Assembly: GCF_001590905.1 (NCBI RefSeq)
Contig: NZ_BCTT01000023.1
Span: 1 to 33,261, forward strand
From: Serratia grimesii NBRC 13537
GTDB lineage: Bacteria; Pseudomonadota; Gammaproteobacteria; Enterobacterales; Enterobacteriaceae
Direction of reading: 5' to 3'
DNA: 33,261 nt
Both the position numbers and the translations under genes were made by a program. Positions 25,100 to 33,261 of this stretch are shown piece by piece; the first letter of the stretch is position 1; each line of letters begins with the position of its first letter. The notes under the pieces were generated by a model. The model saw only the letters and a program-made list of their open reading frames with translations, was not told the DNA's origin and searched no databases.

Positions 25100-27071
25100 G
25101 ATAAGACAGCAGCCAATGCTCCAGCTGTTCTGGGAGCATTGGCCGCGCAAACAGAAATCCTTGTTTCTCATCAACACCGACTTCATCAAGGAATTGGTTC
25201 TCGCTCTCGGTCTCTACACCTTCGGCAATCACCCGGAATTTGAGGGCTTCTGCTGCTGCAACGATAGCGCGTACCAGCGATTGTGAAACTGGATTGAAAT
25301 TCACGCCACGAACAAAACTTTTATCCAGTTTGATGGCATCCAGTGGGATACGCGACAGTTGTGCCAGCGAAGAGTAACCCGTGCCAAAATCATCCAGATG
25401 GACCTGCGCGCCCAGTTCGCGTAGCCGGGTGATTACCTCGCGTGCCCGTTTTTCGTCCTCAATCAGGCTGCTTTCTGTTAGCTCGAAGTCCAAGAGACAA
25501 GGTATCAACTGATTCTGTTGCAGCACCTGCGCGAGATCCTCGACGATAGAGTCATCCACCAACTGCCGTGCAGAAAGGTTGACCGCGACCCGCAGTTCTA
25601 ATCCCTGACGTTTCCAGTGTGCTGCCTGTTTGGCGGCAGTTTGCAGAACCCAGCGACCGAGCGGCCCGATCAGGCCGGATTCTTCGGCGTAAGAGATAAA
25701 TTGCAGGGGGGGAATCAGGCCGCGCTCGGGCGAATCCCAGCGTACCAGGGCTTCCACGCTGCACACCTTGCCGCTGAGTGCCTCAATTTTGGGCTGGTAG
25801 TACACCACTAATTGATTTTGCTCCAACCCCTTACGCAGATTGGTATCCAGCCACATATATTCCGCGACGCGTTTGTTCATCTCTGGCGAGAACACGGTGT
25901 AAGTGCGTTTGCCATGTTCTTTGGCGACATACATGGCGGTATCGGCGCTACGGATCAGACTGTCGAGATCGTTGCCATGTTCAGGGCACAGTGCGATACC
26001 AATGGAACATCCGGTGTAAACTTCAATAAGGCCAATGCGGAACGGTGTTTTCAGCCGGTCGATAATCCGCTGGGCTAACCGTTGTAACATCTCACGATCG
26101 GCTTCTTGCGCGAGTACAAGGAACTCGTCCCCTCCCAGGCGAGCCAAGGTTTGGTCCGGAGCAAGGCAACCCAGAACCGCCAGCGACACCTCTACCAGTA
26201 AACGATCGCCGAACATATGGCCGTAGGCATCGTTGACCTTCTTAAAGTTGTCGAGATCGAGATACACCAGTCCGATGTTGTTGCCATCACGTGTGGCGAT
26301 CGACTGGGTAATTTTGTCCTGGATGGCATTACGATTTGGCAGGCCGGTAATGATGTCGGTATTGGCTAGTACTCGCAGGCGTTCCTGGGCGCGACGCTCT
26401 TCGGTGATGTCGGTGCCGGAACAAATCAGAAAGACTTCATTTTTACCGCTGCCACTGTGCACGAACTTATTACGGAACAAAAATAACCGCTCGCCCTTTA
26501 CCGTTTTGATCCAGCGTTCCACTTCATAGGACGACCCATTGCGGAAAAAACCGGCGATATTGCGTCGCGATGCCGTGGCTTCTTCCGGGCTCATAAATAA
26601 TTGAAAGACGTTTTTGCCGATAACATCATGTTCGTGCAGGCCGGTGTATTCTTCGCTTAGACGGTTGAAGCGCTGGATACGCCCATGCTGATCGACGATC
26701 ACAATCACGGAATTGGCTTCTGACACCACTTGCTCGGCAAAGGAGAGGCCGTGCACCAGATCGCGAGCGACCGACTGGGTATCGCTGAAGGCAGAGGCGG
26801 TGCCCGCCCATTCCAGATTGTTGATCCGACGACCGACCAGGTGCAGGTGTATTGGCTCACCGCCCAGCGTGATAGTGATATCTAAGCTGGCGGTAATACC
26901 GCTAAGGCGGCGGATTTTTGCAGCCTGCATGGCGCTGAGTGCCACAGCCATATGTGTTTTGCCTTTGACTGCCGATAACGCCAGGGCATTGCTGTCAAAC
27001 GCCAACCGCCAATAAGGGCTGTTGGTGCCGAAGTGGGCGTTAAGAAGCATAGGGCCTTGGTCTGCGAACAT
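25077..27071 (-). CDS. rpfR: RpfR: DSF receptor, PAS-GGDEF-EAL c-di-GMP enzyme
   Basis: 664 residues, homologous along its length to E. coli PdeR (YciR/Gmr) and RpfR of Cronobacter and Burkholderia. Order: N-terminal RpfF-interaction (FI) domain about 1-95, PAS domain about 110-225, GGDEF domain about 230-395 with GGDEF at 313-317, and EAL domain about 410-655. The EAL motif is at 440-442, with FELTE at 529-533, LDDFGTGYSS at 559-568 and AEGVE at 616-620. Catalytic motifs of both domains look intact. In the family, binding of BDSF to the PAS domain raises phosphodiesterase activity, and RpfF binds the FI domain. GAGGA lies seven bases before the ATG. It is convergent with rpfF. Confidence 0.95.
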   Translation of the reverse strand: MFADQGPMLLNAHFGTNSPYWRLAFDSNALALSAVKGKTHMAVALSAMQAAKIRRLSGITASLDITITLGGEPIHLHLVGRRINNLEWAGTASAFSDTQSVARDLVHGLSFAEQVVSEANSVIVIVDQHGRIQRFNRLSEEYTGLHEHDVIGKNVFQLFMSPEEATASRRNIAGFFRNGSSYEVERWIKTVKGERLFLFRNKFVHSGSGKNEVFLICSGTDITEERRAQERLRVLANTDIITGLPNRNAIQDKITQSIATRDGNNIGLVYLDLDNFKKVNDAYGHMFGDRLLVEVSLAVLGCLAPDQTLARLGGDEFLVLAQEADREMLQRLAQRIIDRLKTPFRIGLIEVYTGCSIGIALCPEHGNDLDSLIRSADTAMYVAKEHGKRTYTVFSPEMNKRVAEYMWLDTNLRKGLEQNQLVVYYQPKIEALSGKVCSVEALVRWDSPERGLIPPLQFISYAEESGLIGPLGRWVLQTAAKQAAHWKRQGLELRVAVNLSARQLVDDSIVEDLAQVLQQNQLIPCLLDFELTESSLIEDEKRAREVITRLRELGAQVHLDDFGTGYSSLAQLSRIPLDAIKLDKSFVRGVNFNPVSQSLVRAIVAAAEALKFRVIAEGVETESENQFLDEVGVDEKQGFLFARPMLPEQLEHWLLSYRPQSPSA

Positions 27072-27477
27072 GATGATTCCTCAAAAGGGCACGACAGCCA
27101 GATCTGTGCGATGAGCGCAACAGCAGGTTTCTGGCCCGATAGTGGCCGTAGTGCACGTATCTCCATCATATAACACGTTTTTCACCGTCGGTGGATGAAA
27201 CTATTATATAAGTAATAATTAGTTTTGCCCTATAAACGACACATTGCCACCCGTTGCCTTAGAGTGTAAGTGAGAACCTGCTGATTCGAGAGGTTAGTAC
27301 GATTTTTGTGCATGGATGTCTTCATCGTCTTGTTGCAGGGCGGTTGTAGCAGAGAGGGCTAAATTATAATAAAGCGAGCAGATGGCAGGAATAATCCTAT
27401 AGAGCTAAACGTCATCTTGAGGTGGATGTTATGCCGGTGTGAAATCAAAATTTCCGCATAGTAGGCATCATCTTCAT
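27072..27477. other. Upstream region of rpfR
   Basis: About 400 bases without a recognisable gene, part of a 564-base gap. A perfect TATAAT on the minus strand at 27208-27203 could be the -10 box of an rpfR promoter, giving a leader of about 125 bases, but its -35 is poor (AGGGCA). The rest shows nothing I can name. Confidence 0.4.
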
Positions 27478-27495
27478 AATTCACTCATTATTGGC
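27478..27495 (+). promoter_or_regulatory. Candidate BaeR box upstream of spy
   Basis: The 3' ten bases, CATTATTGGC, match the known BaeR box TTTTTCTCCATDATTGGC exactly; over all 18 positions 12 match. It lies 140 bases upstream of the spy start. E. coli spy is activated by BaeR and CpxR. No CpxR repeat (GTAAA-N5-GTAAA) was seen. A possible promoter, TTTACA at 27524-27529 with TATGTT at 27546-27551, follows. Confidence 0.5.
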
Positions 27496-27635
27496 GAATA
27501 AAACTGTTTTGGGCTTTAATAAATTTACACTCCATCGCATTACTATATGTTTAGTAGCCTATTATTATCTCCGACGAAAGAAGAGCCTGTTCACGTACAG
27601 CGCTCCTGATGAAGAATAACTTTAAGGAAATGATT

Positions 27636-28136
27636 ATGCGTAAACTGACCGCTTTATTTGTTGCCTCTACTCTGGCGCTGGGTTCTGCTTCTATGGCTTT
27701 CGCTGCGGATACGACAACGGCACCGGCGGCGACGGATTCATCTGCTGCACCGATGAAAATGATGCACCATAAAGGCGAAGGTAAGGGTGGGCCATTTGCG
27801 GGTCTGAACCTGACCGAACAACAGCGCCAACAAATGCGCGACATCATGAAAGAATCGCACCAGAAGCGCGGCGCAGGTATGAAAGAGGAACGTCAGGCCC
27901 TACATAGCCTGGTTGCTTCCGACAGCTTCGACGAAGCCAAAGCGAAAACGCAAATTGATGCCATTAGCAAAGCGCAATCTGAACATATGTTGGAACGCGC
28001 CAAAGCTGAAAATAAAATGTATAACCTGCTGACACCTGAGCAGAAAAAACAATACAATGAGAATTATCAGAAACGCGAACAGAAAATGATGGACCACATG
28101 AATAATATGAAGTCGAAAATGACGACAGCGCAGTAA
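27636..28136 (+). CDS. spy: Periplasmic chaperone Spy
   Basis: 166 residues. The signal peptide is nearly the same as in E. coli Spy (MRKLTALFVASTLALGS) with cleavage expected after AFA at 23. The mature protein is helical and charged, with the two LTxxQ motifs of the Spy/CpxP family at 59-63 (LTEQQ) and 132-136 (LTPEQ) and a Met/His/Lys-rich stretch near 40-50. Spy is an ATP-independent cradle-shaped chaperone induced by envelope stress. AAGGA lies upstream of the ATG at 27636; an ATG at 27609 would add nine residues before the signal peptide and is rejected. CpxP is the close relative, but the signal region and missing CpxP features favour Spy. Confidence 0.93.
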   Translation: MRKLTALFVASTLALGSASMAFAADTTTAPAATDSSAAPMKMMHHKGEGKGGPFAGLNLTEQQRQQMRDIMKESHQKRGAGMKEERQALHSLVASDSFDEAKAKTQIDAISKAQSEHMLERAKAENKMYNLLTPEQKKQYNENYQKREQKMMDHMNNMKSKMTTAQ

Positions 28137-28154
28137 TAATTTCATGAGGTAAGT

Positions 28155-28186
28155 AAAAAGGGCCGGATTATTATCTGGCCCTTTTT
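28155..28186. terminator. Bidirectional terminator between spy and UPF0261 gene
   Basis: AAAAAGGGCC at 28155-28164 pairs with GGCCCTTTTT at 28177-28186, with further T-rich bases after. It can end both convergent transcripts. Confidence 0.9.
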
Positions 28187-28210
28187 ATTTTTCGGGGTAA
28201 AAATATTTAT

Positions 28211-29455
28211 TTACAGCGAGTGTGATGGGTAGCGTGTATCCAGTCCGCTGGCAATGTGCTGAAATTGCTCGGTAATAATCTGCGAAAATCGCGGGTCGTT
28301 AATATGATAATCCGTTTTTACCAACCGCCGTTTGTTTGTTGGCTGCATCGTGCATTCCAGCGCCTGAACAAAAGCGTCTAACGCCAACGGATCCCAAAAA
28401 GGCTGTCCTGGCGCATCCAGTGCGGACACACCCCCTCCGGGGATCACAAAGCGTATTTCCCCTGTACAAGCATTCATTTTTTCCCCGATCCAACGTCCTA
28501 TCTGTGCATTCTCCTGTGGCGTGGTACGCACCAGTGTAACCTGGGGATTATGTCGATGGCGTAGGCGTCCGGCATAGCGTGCCGGTACGGTGTCGGGCGA
28601 AGCAAAATTGATCATGTCTATTGCGCCACAAGACAGTACGCAAGGAATACTGGTACGGGCGATGGCCCCGAAACGATCTTCATTGCAGGGTAAAACTCCG
28701 TCGAACAGATAATCGGCCACCTCAGTGATGGTCAGATCCAGCGCGGCACTGAGCAAACGGCTGTCGATCAACTTTTCCAGTGCTCTACCACCGCTGCCCG
28801 TTGCGTGGAAAACCAAGCAGTCCCAGTGGGACTCCAGTGTGGCAACAACGTTCTGTATACAGGGTGTGGTGACACCGAACATCGTCAAACCGAGCGCGGG
28901 TTTACCCCCGACTTCATCGTTGGAAGCAAAGCGTACGGCCCCTGCAATCTGGCACGCTGCATTGTTCAGGACGCGTCGTGAGATACGGTTGAGACCGGCG
29001 ATATCAGTGACGGAATACAGCATGGTGATATCGCTGTTGCCGACATAGGCCGAAACGTCACCTGCCGCCATGCTTGAGACCATTAATTTTGGCAGACCAA
29101 TAGGCAACTGCTGCATCGCTGGGGTGATAATGGCTGTGCCGCCGGAACCGCCCAGACCAAGCAGGGCCGCGATATCATTGCGAGTCAAAATAAAGCGTTC
29201 GAAAGCGACAGCCATGGCGGCAATAGCTTGGCCCCGGTCATGGCAAAATACGGCGTTAGCTCCCTCAGGGTGATAACGGGCAATTTCCGCTGCGCTAATA
29301 TCGGTAAGTGAGCTTGTTGGAAGGAGACGTGTCGAGAGATCAACGGTCAAAGTGGATAAACCTAGGCTGGAGATAGTCTGACGAACATACTCCAGTTCTT
29401 GTCCTTTGGTATCTGCTGTGGTAGCAATGTAGATAAATGTTGAAGTATCAGCCAC
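28211..29455 (-). CDS. UPF0261 family, Tm-1-like ATP-binding domain protein
   Basis: 414 residues recognised as UPF0261, the bacterial relative of the N-terminal domain of plant Tm-1. Visible features are [19 protein letters not shown] at about 100-118, a central [15 protein letters not shown] at 217-231, and a C-terminal [19 protein letters not shown] at 338-356. No signal or membrane segment. The start is GTG at 29455, with CAGGA eight bases upstream. Bacterial members often stand next to a gene for the Tm-1 C-terminal TIM-barrel (PEP hydrolase-like) protein; none is in this window. It is divergent from a TetR-family gene across two shared palindromes, so it is probably that regulator's target. 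Biochemical function is not established. Confidence 0.85.
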   Translation of the reverse strand: MADTSTFIYIATTADTKGQELEYVRQTISSLGLSTLTVDLSTRLLPTSSLTDISAAEIARYHPEGANAVFCHDRGQAIAAMAVAFERFILTRNDIAALLGLGGSGGTAIITPAMQQLPIGLPKLMVSSMAAGDVSAYVGNSDITMLYSVTDIAGLNRISRRVLNNAACQIAGAVRFASNDEVGGKPALGLTMFGVTTPCIQNVVATLESHWDCLVFHATGSGGRALEKLIDSRLLSAALDLTITEVADYLFDGVLPCNEDRFGAIARTSIPCVLSCGAIDMINFASPDTVPARYAGRLRHRHNPQVTLVRTTPQENAQIGRWIGEKMNACTGEIRFVIPGGGVSALDAPGQPFWDPLALDAFVQALECTMQPTNKRRLVKTDYHINDPRFSQIITEQFQHIASGLDTRYPSHSL

Positions 29456-29564
29456 TGCTTATTCCTGCGGATTTTATAAATTATTTATTAAAATTATAGT
29501 GTTATTTGTTTTTTTGGATCCCTGGTGTTGGCGATTTAATACTGAATGATTAATATATCTACAT

Positions 29565-29584
29565 AATGAGACGCTAGTGTCATT
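29565..29584. promoter_or_regulatory. Candidate TetR-type operator, site 2
   Basis: AATGAGAC-GCTA-GTGTCATT, an inverted repeat with one mismatch. Its core ATGAGA-N6-TGTCAT has the same half-site and spacing as the perfect palindrome at 29606, with centres 43 bp apart (about four helical turns). It lies 110 bases upstream of the UPF0261 start. Confidence 0.6.
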
Positions 29585-29605
29585 TATGCAAGGCAAGGTC
29601 AGTTC

Positions 29606-29629
29606 AAAATGAGATGTCAGTCTCATTTT
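29606..29629. promoter_or_regulatory. Candidate TetR-type operator, site 1
   Basis: AAAATGAGA at 29606-29614 and TCTCATTTT at 29621-29629 are perfect 9-base inverted arms around a six-base spacer. The position in the divergent spacer between a TetR-family gene and the UPF0261 gene suggests it is the regulator's own binding site. Confidence 0.75.
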
Positions 29630-29729
29630 TGACCATCTAATGTTACCGACGAAGTGGAATGCTGTCGGTTTTGTGGTTATCGCGTGTTGTCCCGGGACGG
29701 GGAAAGCGAATAAGTATGATGAGGTAGCT

Positions 29730-30365
29730 GTGGTAATAACTGCTTTTCCCATGAAACAGGACCAAACTCTGACATCGACTCGGGCAAGAACCCATCGCTT
29801 ATTGTTGACCAGTGCCATGGCGTTGTATGACGAAGGGGTATTTCCTTCAATTACCGAGCTTGCCGCGCATGCACAGGTATCTCGTGCCACTGCCTATCGT
29901 TATTTCCCCACCCAAAGCGAATTGATTGCCGCTGTTGTGGCCGAAAGTCTGGGGCCGATTCTGGAATGGCAACCACAGGATCAGGACGCACTGAAACGCA
30001 TTCAGCAACTACTCACATTCGCTTATCCCCAAATGGAGCAGCACGAAGGGGCTCTGCGTGCCGCGTTGCAACTTTCGTTACAACAGTGGGCGAAAGCGAC
30101 ACCGGGTGAGAAATTTGTCCGCGGTAACCGTAAGCGCCTGCTTAATCTGGCGGTTGAGCCACTCCGGGATAAACTGCCGTCTGAGGAGTTGCAACGAGTC
30201 ATTCATTCTTTTTCGCTGATTTATGGCTCGGAAGTTTTTCTGGTACTGAAAGATATTTGGGGGCTGGATCTCGGCGGTATTCAGGATGTGACGCAATGGA
30301 TGGCGAAAGCCATTATTCGTCAGGCCGAAGAAGATGCGATGAACAGCAGAAAACCGCTAGCATGA
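29730..30365 (+). CDS. TetR-family transcription regulator
   Basis: 211 residues from a GTG at 29730, or 204 from the ATG at 29751. The TetR helix-turn-helix is clear: SITELAAHAQVSRATAYRYF, residues 33-52 in the shorter numbering. The C-terminal ligand-binding part is helical with no recognisable ligand signature. GAGG lies five bases before the GTG, while the ATG has no ribosome binding site, so the GTG is preferred slightly. The neighbouring UPF0261 gene on the other strand and the two palindromes between them suggest local autoregulation. The inducer is unknown. Confidence 0.88.
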   Translation: MVITAFPMKQDQTLTSTRARTHRLLLTSAMALYDEGVFPSITELAAHAQVSRATAYRYFPTQSELIAAVVAESLGPILEWQPQDQDALKRIQQLLTFAYPQMEQHEGALRAALQLSLQQWAKATPGEKFVRGNRKRLLNLAVEPLRDKLPSEELQRVIHSFSLIYGSEVFLVLKDIWGLDLGGIQDVTQWMAKAIIRQAEEDAMNSRKPLA

Positions 30366-30773
30366 TAGTCCAATTTTTACAGTCATTCTCGGCGAAAACC
30401 AGCAGATTTCACTGAGTGAGTATTGGCAATTGTTATAATTTAAAGTGATAAAAAGAGCGTTTTAAGCATTTTTAGATAGGCCGAAGTGGGGAGCCCCATC
30501 CGGCTTTTTTTGTTTTTATTATTTATATTTATCAGATAATTATTTCTGATCATCGACGCGAGAAACGGATCATTCCTCACCCTTTTTTGCCATTGAAGAT
30601 CCTTATGTCTCCCCGCCTTATTTAGCCGTTTATTGTGTTCCCCGATTAAGTCCCCGCGCCTTTGACACATTAGGCGTGCTTGAGATTGTTGTGCTTTATT
30701 TATTTGGTGTTACGAAACTGTTACACAAAAAAATCAATAAGACATTTGCAAACAACAATGGACGGTATCTGGG
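30366..30773. other. Spacer between tetR and the autotransporter gene
   Basis: 408 bases. The first part holds the terminator at 30480-30511. The rest is A/T-rich with no recognised gene; it should contain the promoter of the autotransporter, but I could not fix -35/-10 boxes. Confidence 0.5.
30480..30511 (+). terminator. Terminator downstream of tetR
   Basis: GCCG at 30480-30483 pairs with CGGC at 30501-30504, and TGGGG at 30487-30491 with CCCCA at 30494-30498, separated by a small internal loop. Seven T follow at 30505-30511. It shields the autotransporter gene from read-through. Confidence 0.85.
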
Positions 30774-33261
30774 ATGGAAAATAGACGTAAAGGAGTCAAG
30801 CCTGTTCAGGCGGCCTTCGGCTGGCCTGAAATTGGTGTTAATCGTGCACAGTGGAGTGCGATGCTTTTTTGCCTGGTGGCGATCGGTGGGGCGCAGGCTG
30901 CCCCTTATGTTGAAAGCGGTAAACCGGGCGATCCTGCTAGCTGGCGCAGTAAAGAGTTCAACGCAGAATGGGGGCTGGGGGCGATCCACGCCGATCAAGC
31001 CTACGCCGCCGGTTATAGCGGAAAAGGCGTAAAGCTCGGCATTTTCGATCAACCGGTATATGCCAAACACCCGGAGTTTGCCAGCCAAGACAAAGTGATC
31101 AACCTGGTCACTACTGGTATTCGCGAATACACCGATCCCTACATTCCGGTGAAAAAAGGCGACGTATTCCGCTATGACGGCACGCCGAGCGTGGATTCCG
31201 ACGGCACCCTGGGTTCACATGGCACCCATGTGGGTGGCATCGCTGCCGGCAACCGCGATGGTGGCGAGATGCACGGCGTGGCGTTCAACGCACAAATCAT
31301 CAGCGCGGAAAACGGCGACCCTGGGCCGGAAGACGGCATCATTCTCGGTAACGATGGTGCGGTGTACCAGGCCGGCTGGGATGCGTTGATCGCCAGCGGC
31401 GCACGCATTATCAACAACAGCTGGGGCATTGGCATCACTGAGAAGTTTGATCAGGGTGGCAAGGATCCGGCTTATCCCCACTTCACGCTCGCCGACGCGC
31501 AGAAACAATTCGATCAAATCAAACAGATCCTTGGCACCAAAGCCGGTGGCGCTTATCAGGGCGCAATTGATGCGGCACGCAGCGGTATCGTCACCATTTT
31601 TGCGGCCGGTAACGACTCCAACCTCAATAACCCGGACGCCATGGCCGGTCTGGCCTATTTCGTGCCGGAGATAGCCCCCAACTGGCTGTCGGTCGCCAGT
31701 CTGCAGGATCCGAACAACACCGGCGATTACAGCATCAGTACCTTCTCCTCCCGCTGTGGCTATACCGCCAGCTTCTGCGTTGCCGCGCCGGGCACCAGGG
31801 TGTACAGCTCAATCATTGAAGGCAACAGCGTAGATAACCTGACCACCGGTTATGCCAAATACAGCGGGACCTCAATGGCGGCGCCACACGTGGCCGGCAG
31901 CATTGCGGTGCTGATGGAACGTTTCCCGTACATGACCGGCGCGCAGGTTGCCTCAGTGCTGAAGACCACCACCACCGATATGGGCGCACCGGGTATCGAT
32001 GCACTGTACGGCTGGGGGATGATCAATCTGGGCAAGGCGATTAACGGGCCGGGCATGTTTGTTACCGAGCAGGATATTCCTGAAGAGTTTCGGGTTAGCG
32101 GCGCTTACGGCCCTGAGCAGTTTGTCGTGAATCTGCCGGGTGTCGGCGCGGTACTGGACAAGGGCAAACCGACCGAGCGCGTGTGTGACGATATTCATTG
32201 TGGGCTGGATGTCTGGAGTAACAACATTTCCGGTCACGGTGGCCTGATCAAACAGGGCATCGGTACCCTGGTGCTGACCGGCAACAATAGTTACGCAGGG
32301 CCGACGCTGATCAATCAGGGCCTGTTGGCAATCAACGGTTCGGTCACCTCGGACGTTACGGTGCAAAACGCCGGTGTGCTGGGCGGCTCCGGTACCCTGG
32401 GGTCATTGACGGCCCGCAGTGGCGGCACCGTGGCGCCGGGCAACTCGATCGGGACGTTGAATGTAGCAGGTAATGTCAGCTTCGAACCGGGTTCCCGCTA
32501 TGCGGTAGAAGTGGCGCCAAACGGCCAGAGCGATCGGATCCAAAGCAGCGGATCGGCAACGATCGGTGGCGGTGAAGTCGTGGTGTTGCAGGAACAAAAC
32601 ACCAACCTGCTGTCGCAAGATAGCGTGAGCAGTTTGCTTGGCCGCCAGTACAACATTCTGACTGCCCAGCAGGGGATAAGCGGGCAGTTTTCTTCTACTT
32701 CAACTTTTTCTCCCTTCCTCGGCGCCGGGCTGACCTACCAGCCCAATCAGGTGACGTTGAACGTCGGTCGTAACGACACCGCCTTTGCCAGCGTGGCCGC
32801 CACCCAAAACGAACGTGCAGTAGCAGCCGCGGCGGATGCCCTGGCGGCGGGAAACCCGGTGTACGAGAGCATCCTCAATGCCGGTTCGGCAGGGGAGGCC
32901 CGTCAGGCGTTCCGTCAGCTGTCCGGGCAGATCCACGCGGATATTGCCTCGGCACAGGTTAACGACAGCCGTTACCTGCGTGATGCGTTGAACGGCCGAC
33001 TGCGACAGGCAGAAGGACTGGCAACCTCGCCGGACATCAAGGCGGACGACGACGGAGGTGCCTGGGCGCAGTTGCTGGGGGCCTGGGACCATGCGTCGGG
33101 CGATGCCAATGCGACGGGCTATCAGGCATCGACCTACGGTGTGCTGGTGGGGCTGGACTCGGCGTTGGCGGATGACTGGCGCTTGGGTGTGGCGACCGGC
33201 TACACCCGGACGTCACTGGATGGCGGCTACGGCTCGAATGCCGACAGCGACAACTACCACC
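30774..33261 (+). CDS. Subtilisin-like (S8) serine protease autotransporter, cut by window end
   Basis: 829 codons are visible and the frame is still open at the edge. An extended N-terminus (1-29) precedes a signal core at about 30-42 (MLFCLVAIGGAQA). The S8 protease domain follows, with catalytic Asp92 (GIFDQPV), His149 (GSHGTHVGG) and Ser367 (SGTSMAAPHVAG), and oxyanion Asn280 (AAGND). An autotransporter-associated repeat lies at about 488-521 (GTLVLTGNNSYAGPT). The outer-membrane beta-barrel begins near 762 (GAWAQLLGAWDHASGD); most of it lies outside. The layout fits the Serratia Ssp-type secreted proteases. The ATG at 30774 is the first in frame after a stop at 30738; its ribosome binding site is weak. 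Starting at Met30 would leave a signal with no positive charge. Confidence 0.95.
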   Translation, partial: MENRRKGVKPVQAAFGWPEIGVNRAQWSAMLFCLVAIGGAQAAPYVESGKPGDPASWRSKEFNAEWGLGAIHADQAYAAGYSGKGVKLGIFDQPVYAKHPEFASQDKVINLVTTGIREYTDPYIPVKKGDVFRYDGTPSVDSDGTLGSHGTHVGGIAAGNRDGGEMHGVAFNAQIISAENGDPGPEDGIILGNDGAVYQAGWDALIASGARIINNSWGIGITEKFDQGGKDPAYPHFTLADAQKQFDQIKQILGTKAGGAYQGAIDAARSGIVTIFAAGNDSNLNNPDAMAGLAYFVPEIAPNWLSVASLQDPNNTGDYSISTFSSRCGYTASFCVAAPGTRVYSSIIEGNSVDNLTTGYAKYSGTSMAAPHVAGSIAVLMERFPYMTGAQVASVLKTTTTDMGAPGIDALYGWGMINLGKAINGPGMFVTEQDIPEEFRVSGAYGPEQFVVNLPGVGAVLDKGKPTERVCDDIHCGLDVWSNNISGHGGLIKQGIGTLVLTGNNSYAGPTLINQGLLAINGSVTSDVTVQNAGVLGGSGTLGSLTARSGGTVAPGNSIGTLNVAGNVSFEPGSRYAVEVAPNGQSDRIQSSGSATIGGGEVVVLQEQNTNLLSQDSVSSLLGRQYNILTAQQGISGQFSSTSTFSPFLGAGLTYQPNQVTLNVGRNDTAFASVAATQNERAVAAAADALAAGNPVYESILNAGSAGEARQAFRQLSGQIHADIASAQVNDSRYLRDALNGRLRQAEGLATSPDIKADDDGGAWAQLLGAWDHASGDANATGYQASTYGVLVGLDSALADDWRLGVATGYTRTSLDGGYGSNADSDNYH

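Noticed and set aside
30758-30784. Eight-codon open frame overlapping the autotransporter start
   Set aside because: It has no ribosome binding site and is short enough to arise by chance.
30696-31088. 130-codon open frame on the minus strand across the autotransporter start
   Set aside because: It lies opposite the signal and start of a clear protease domain and resembles no known family.

Overview
The window looks like chromosomal DNA from a member of the Enterobacterales, most probably Serratia or a close relative. The evidence is the end of an rrn operon (tRNA-Trp), the conserved order trpT-hdfR-maoP-yifB-ilvLXGMEDA-ilvY-ilvC, four ERIC (IRU) repeats, an rpfF/rpfR pair, and an Ssp-type serine-protease autotransporter at the right edge. 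The genus is an inference. No phage, transposase, plasmid or CRISPR sequence was seen.

Layout. 1-2080: tRNA-Trp and its terminator, about 600 bases with no recognisable gene, then divergent hdfR and maoP. 2079-5176: yifB (ComM family) and an MFS transporter lying between yifB and the ilv leader, where E. coli has none. 5238-15778: the branched-chain amino acid block. It holds the promoter, leader peptide ilvL, attenuator, ilvX, intact ilvG, ilvM, ilvE, an ERIC, ilvD, ilvA and a DUF2461 gene appended 21 bases after ilvA. After a second ERIC come the divergent ilvY and ilvC, then a third, enlarged ERIC.

15785-23729 corresponds to a different E. coli neighbourhood, kdgK-pdeH-yhjG-yhjE-yhjD, with a small tautomerase gene and cdh added. 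The junction with the ilv block lies at the enlarged ERIC. kdgK has a near-perfect KdgR operator. pdeH (c-di-GMP phosphodiesterase) has a perfect match to the flagellar sigma-28 promoter consensus. 24194-27071 is a convergent rpfF/rpfR pair: a DSF-family fatty-acid signal synthase and its PAS-GGDEF-EAL receptor. Two separate c-di-GMP control points therefore lie within 10 kb.

27478-30365: the periplasmic chaperone gene spy with a BaeR-like box, then a UPF0261 (Tm-1-like) gene divergent from a TetR-family regulator. Between these two are two matching palindromes 43 bp apart, the best candidate here for a little-described regulatory unit. 30774 to the right edge is the start of an S8-type autotransporter protease, open at the window end.

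Several starts were moved inward from the longest open frame using ribosome binding sites, known homologues or promoter position (hdfR, maoP, ilvD, ilvY, ilvC, kdgK, tautomerase, pdeH, yhjG, rpfF, spy, tetR). All homology statements come from recognising the sequences by eye; no database search was run.
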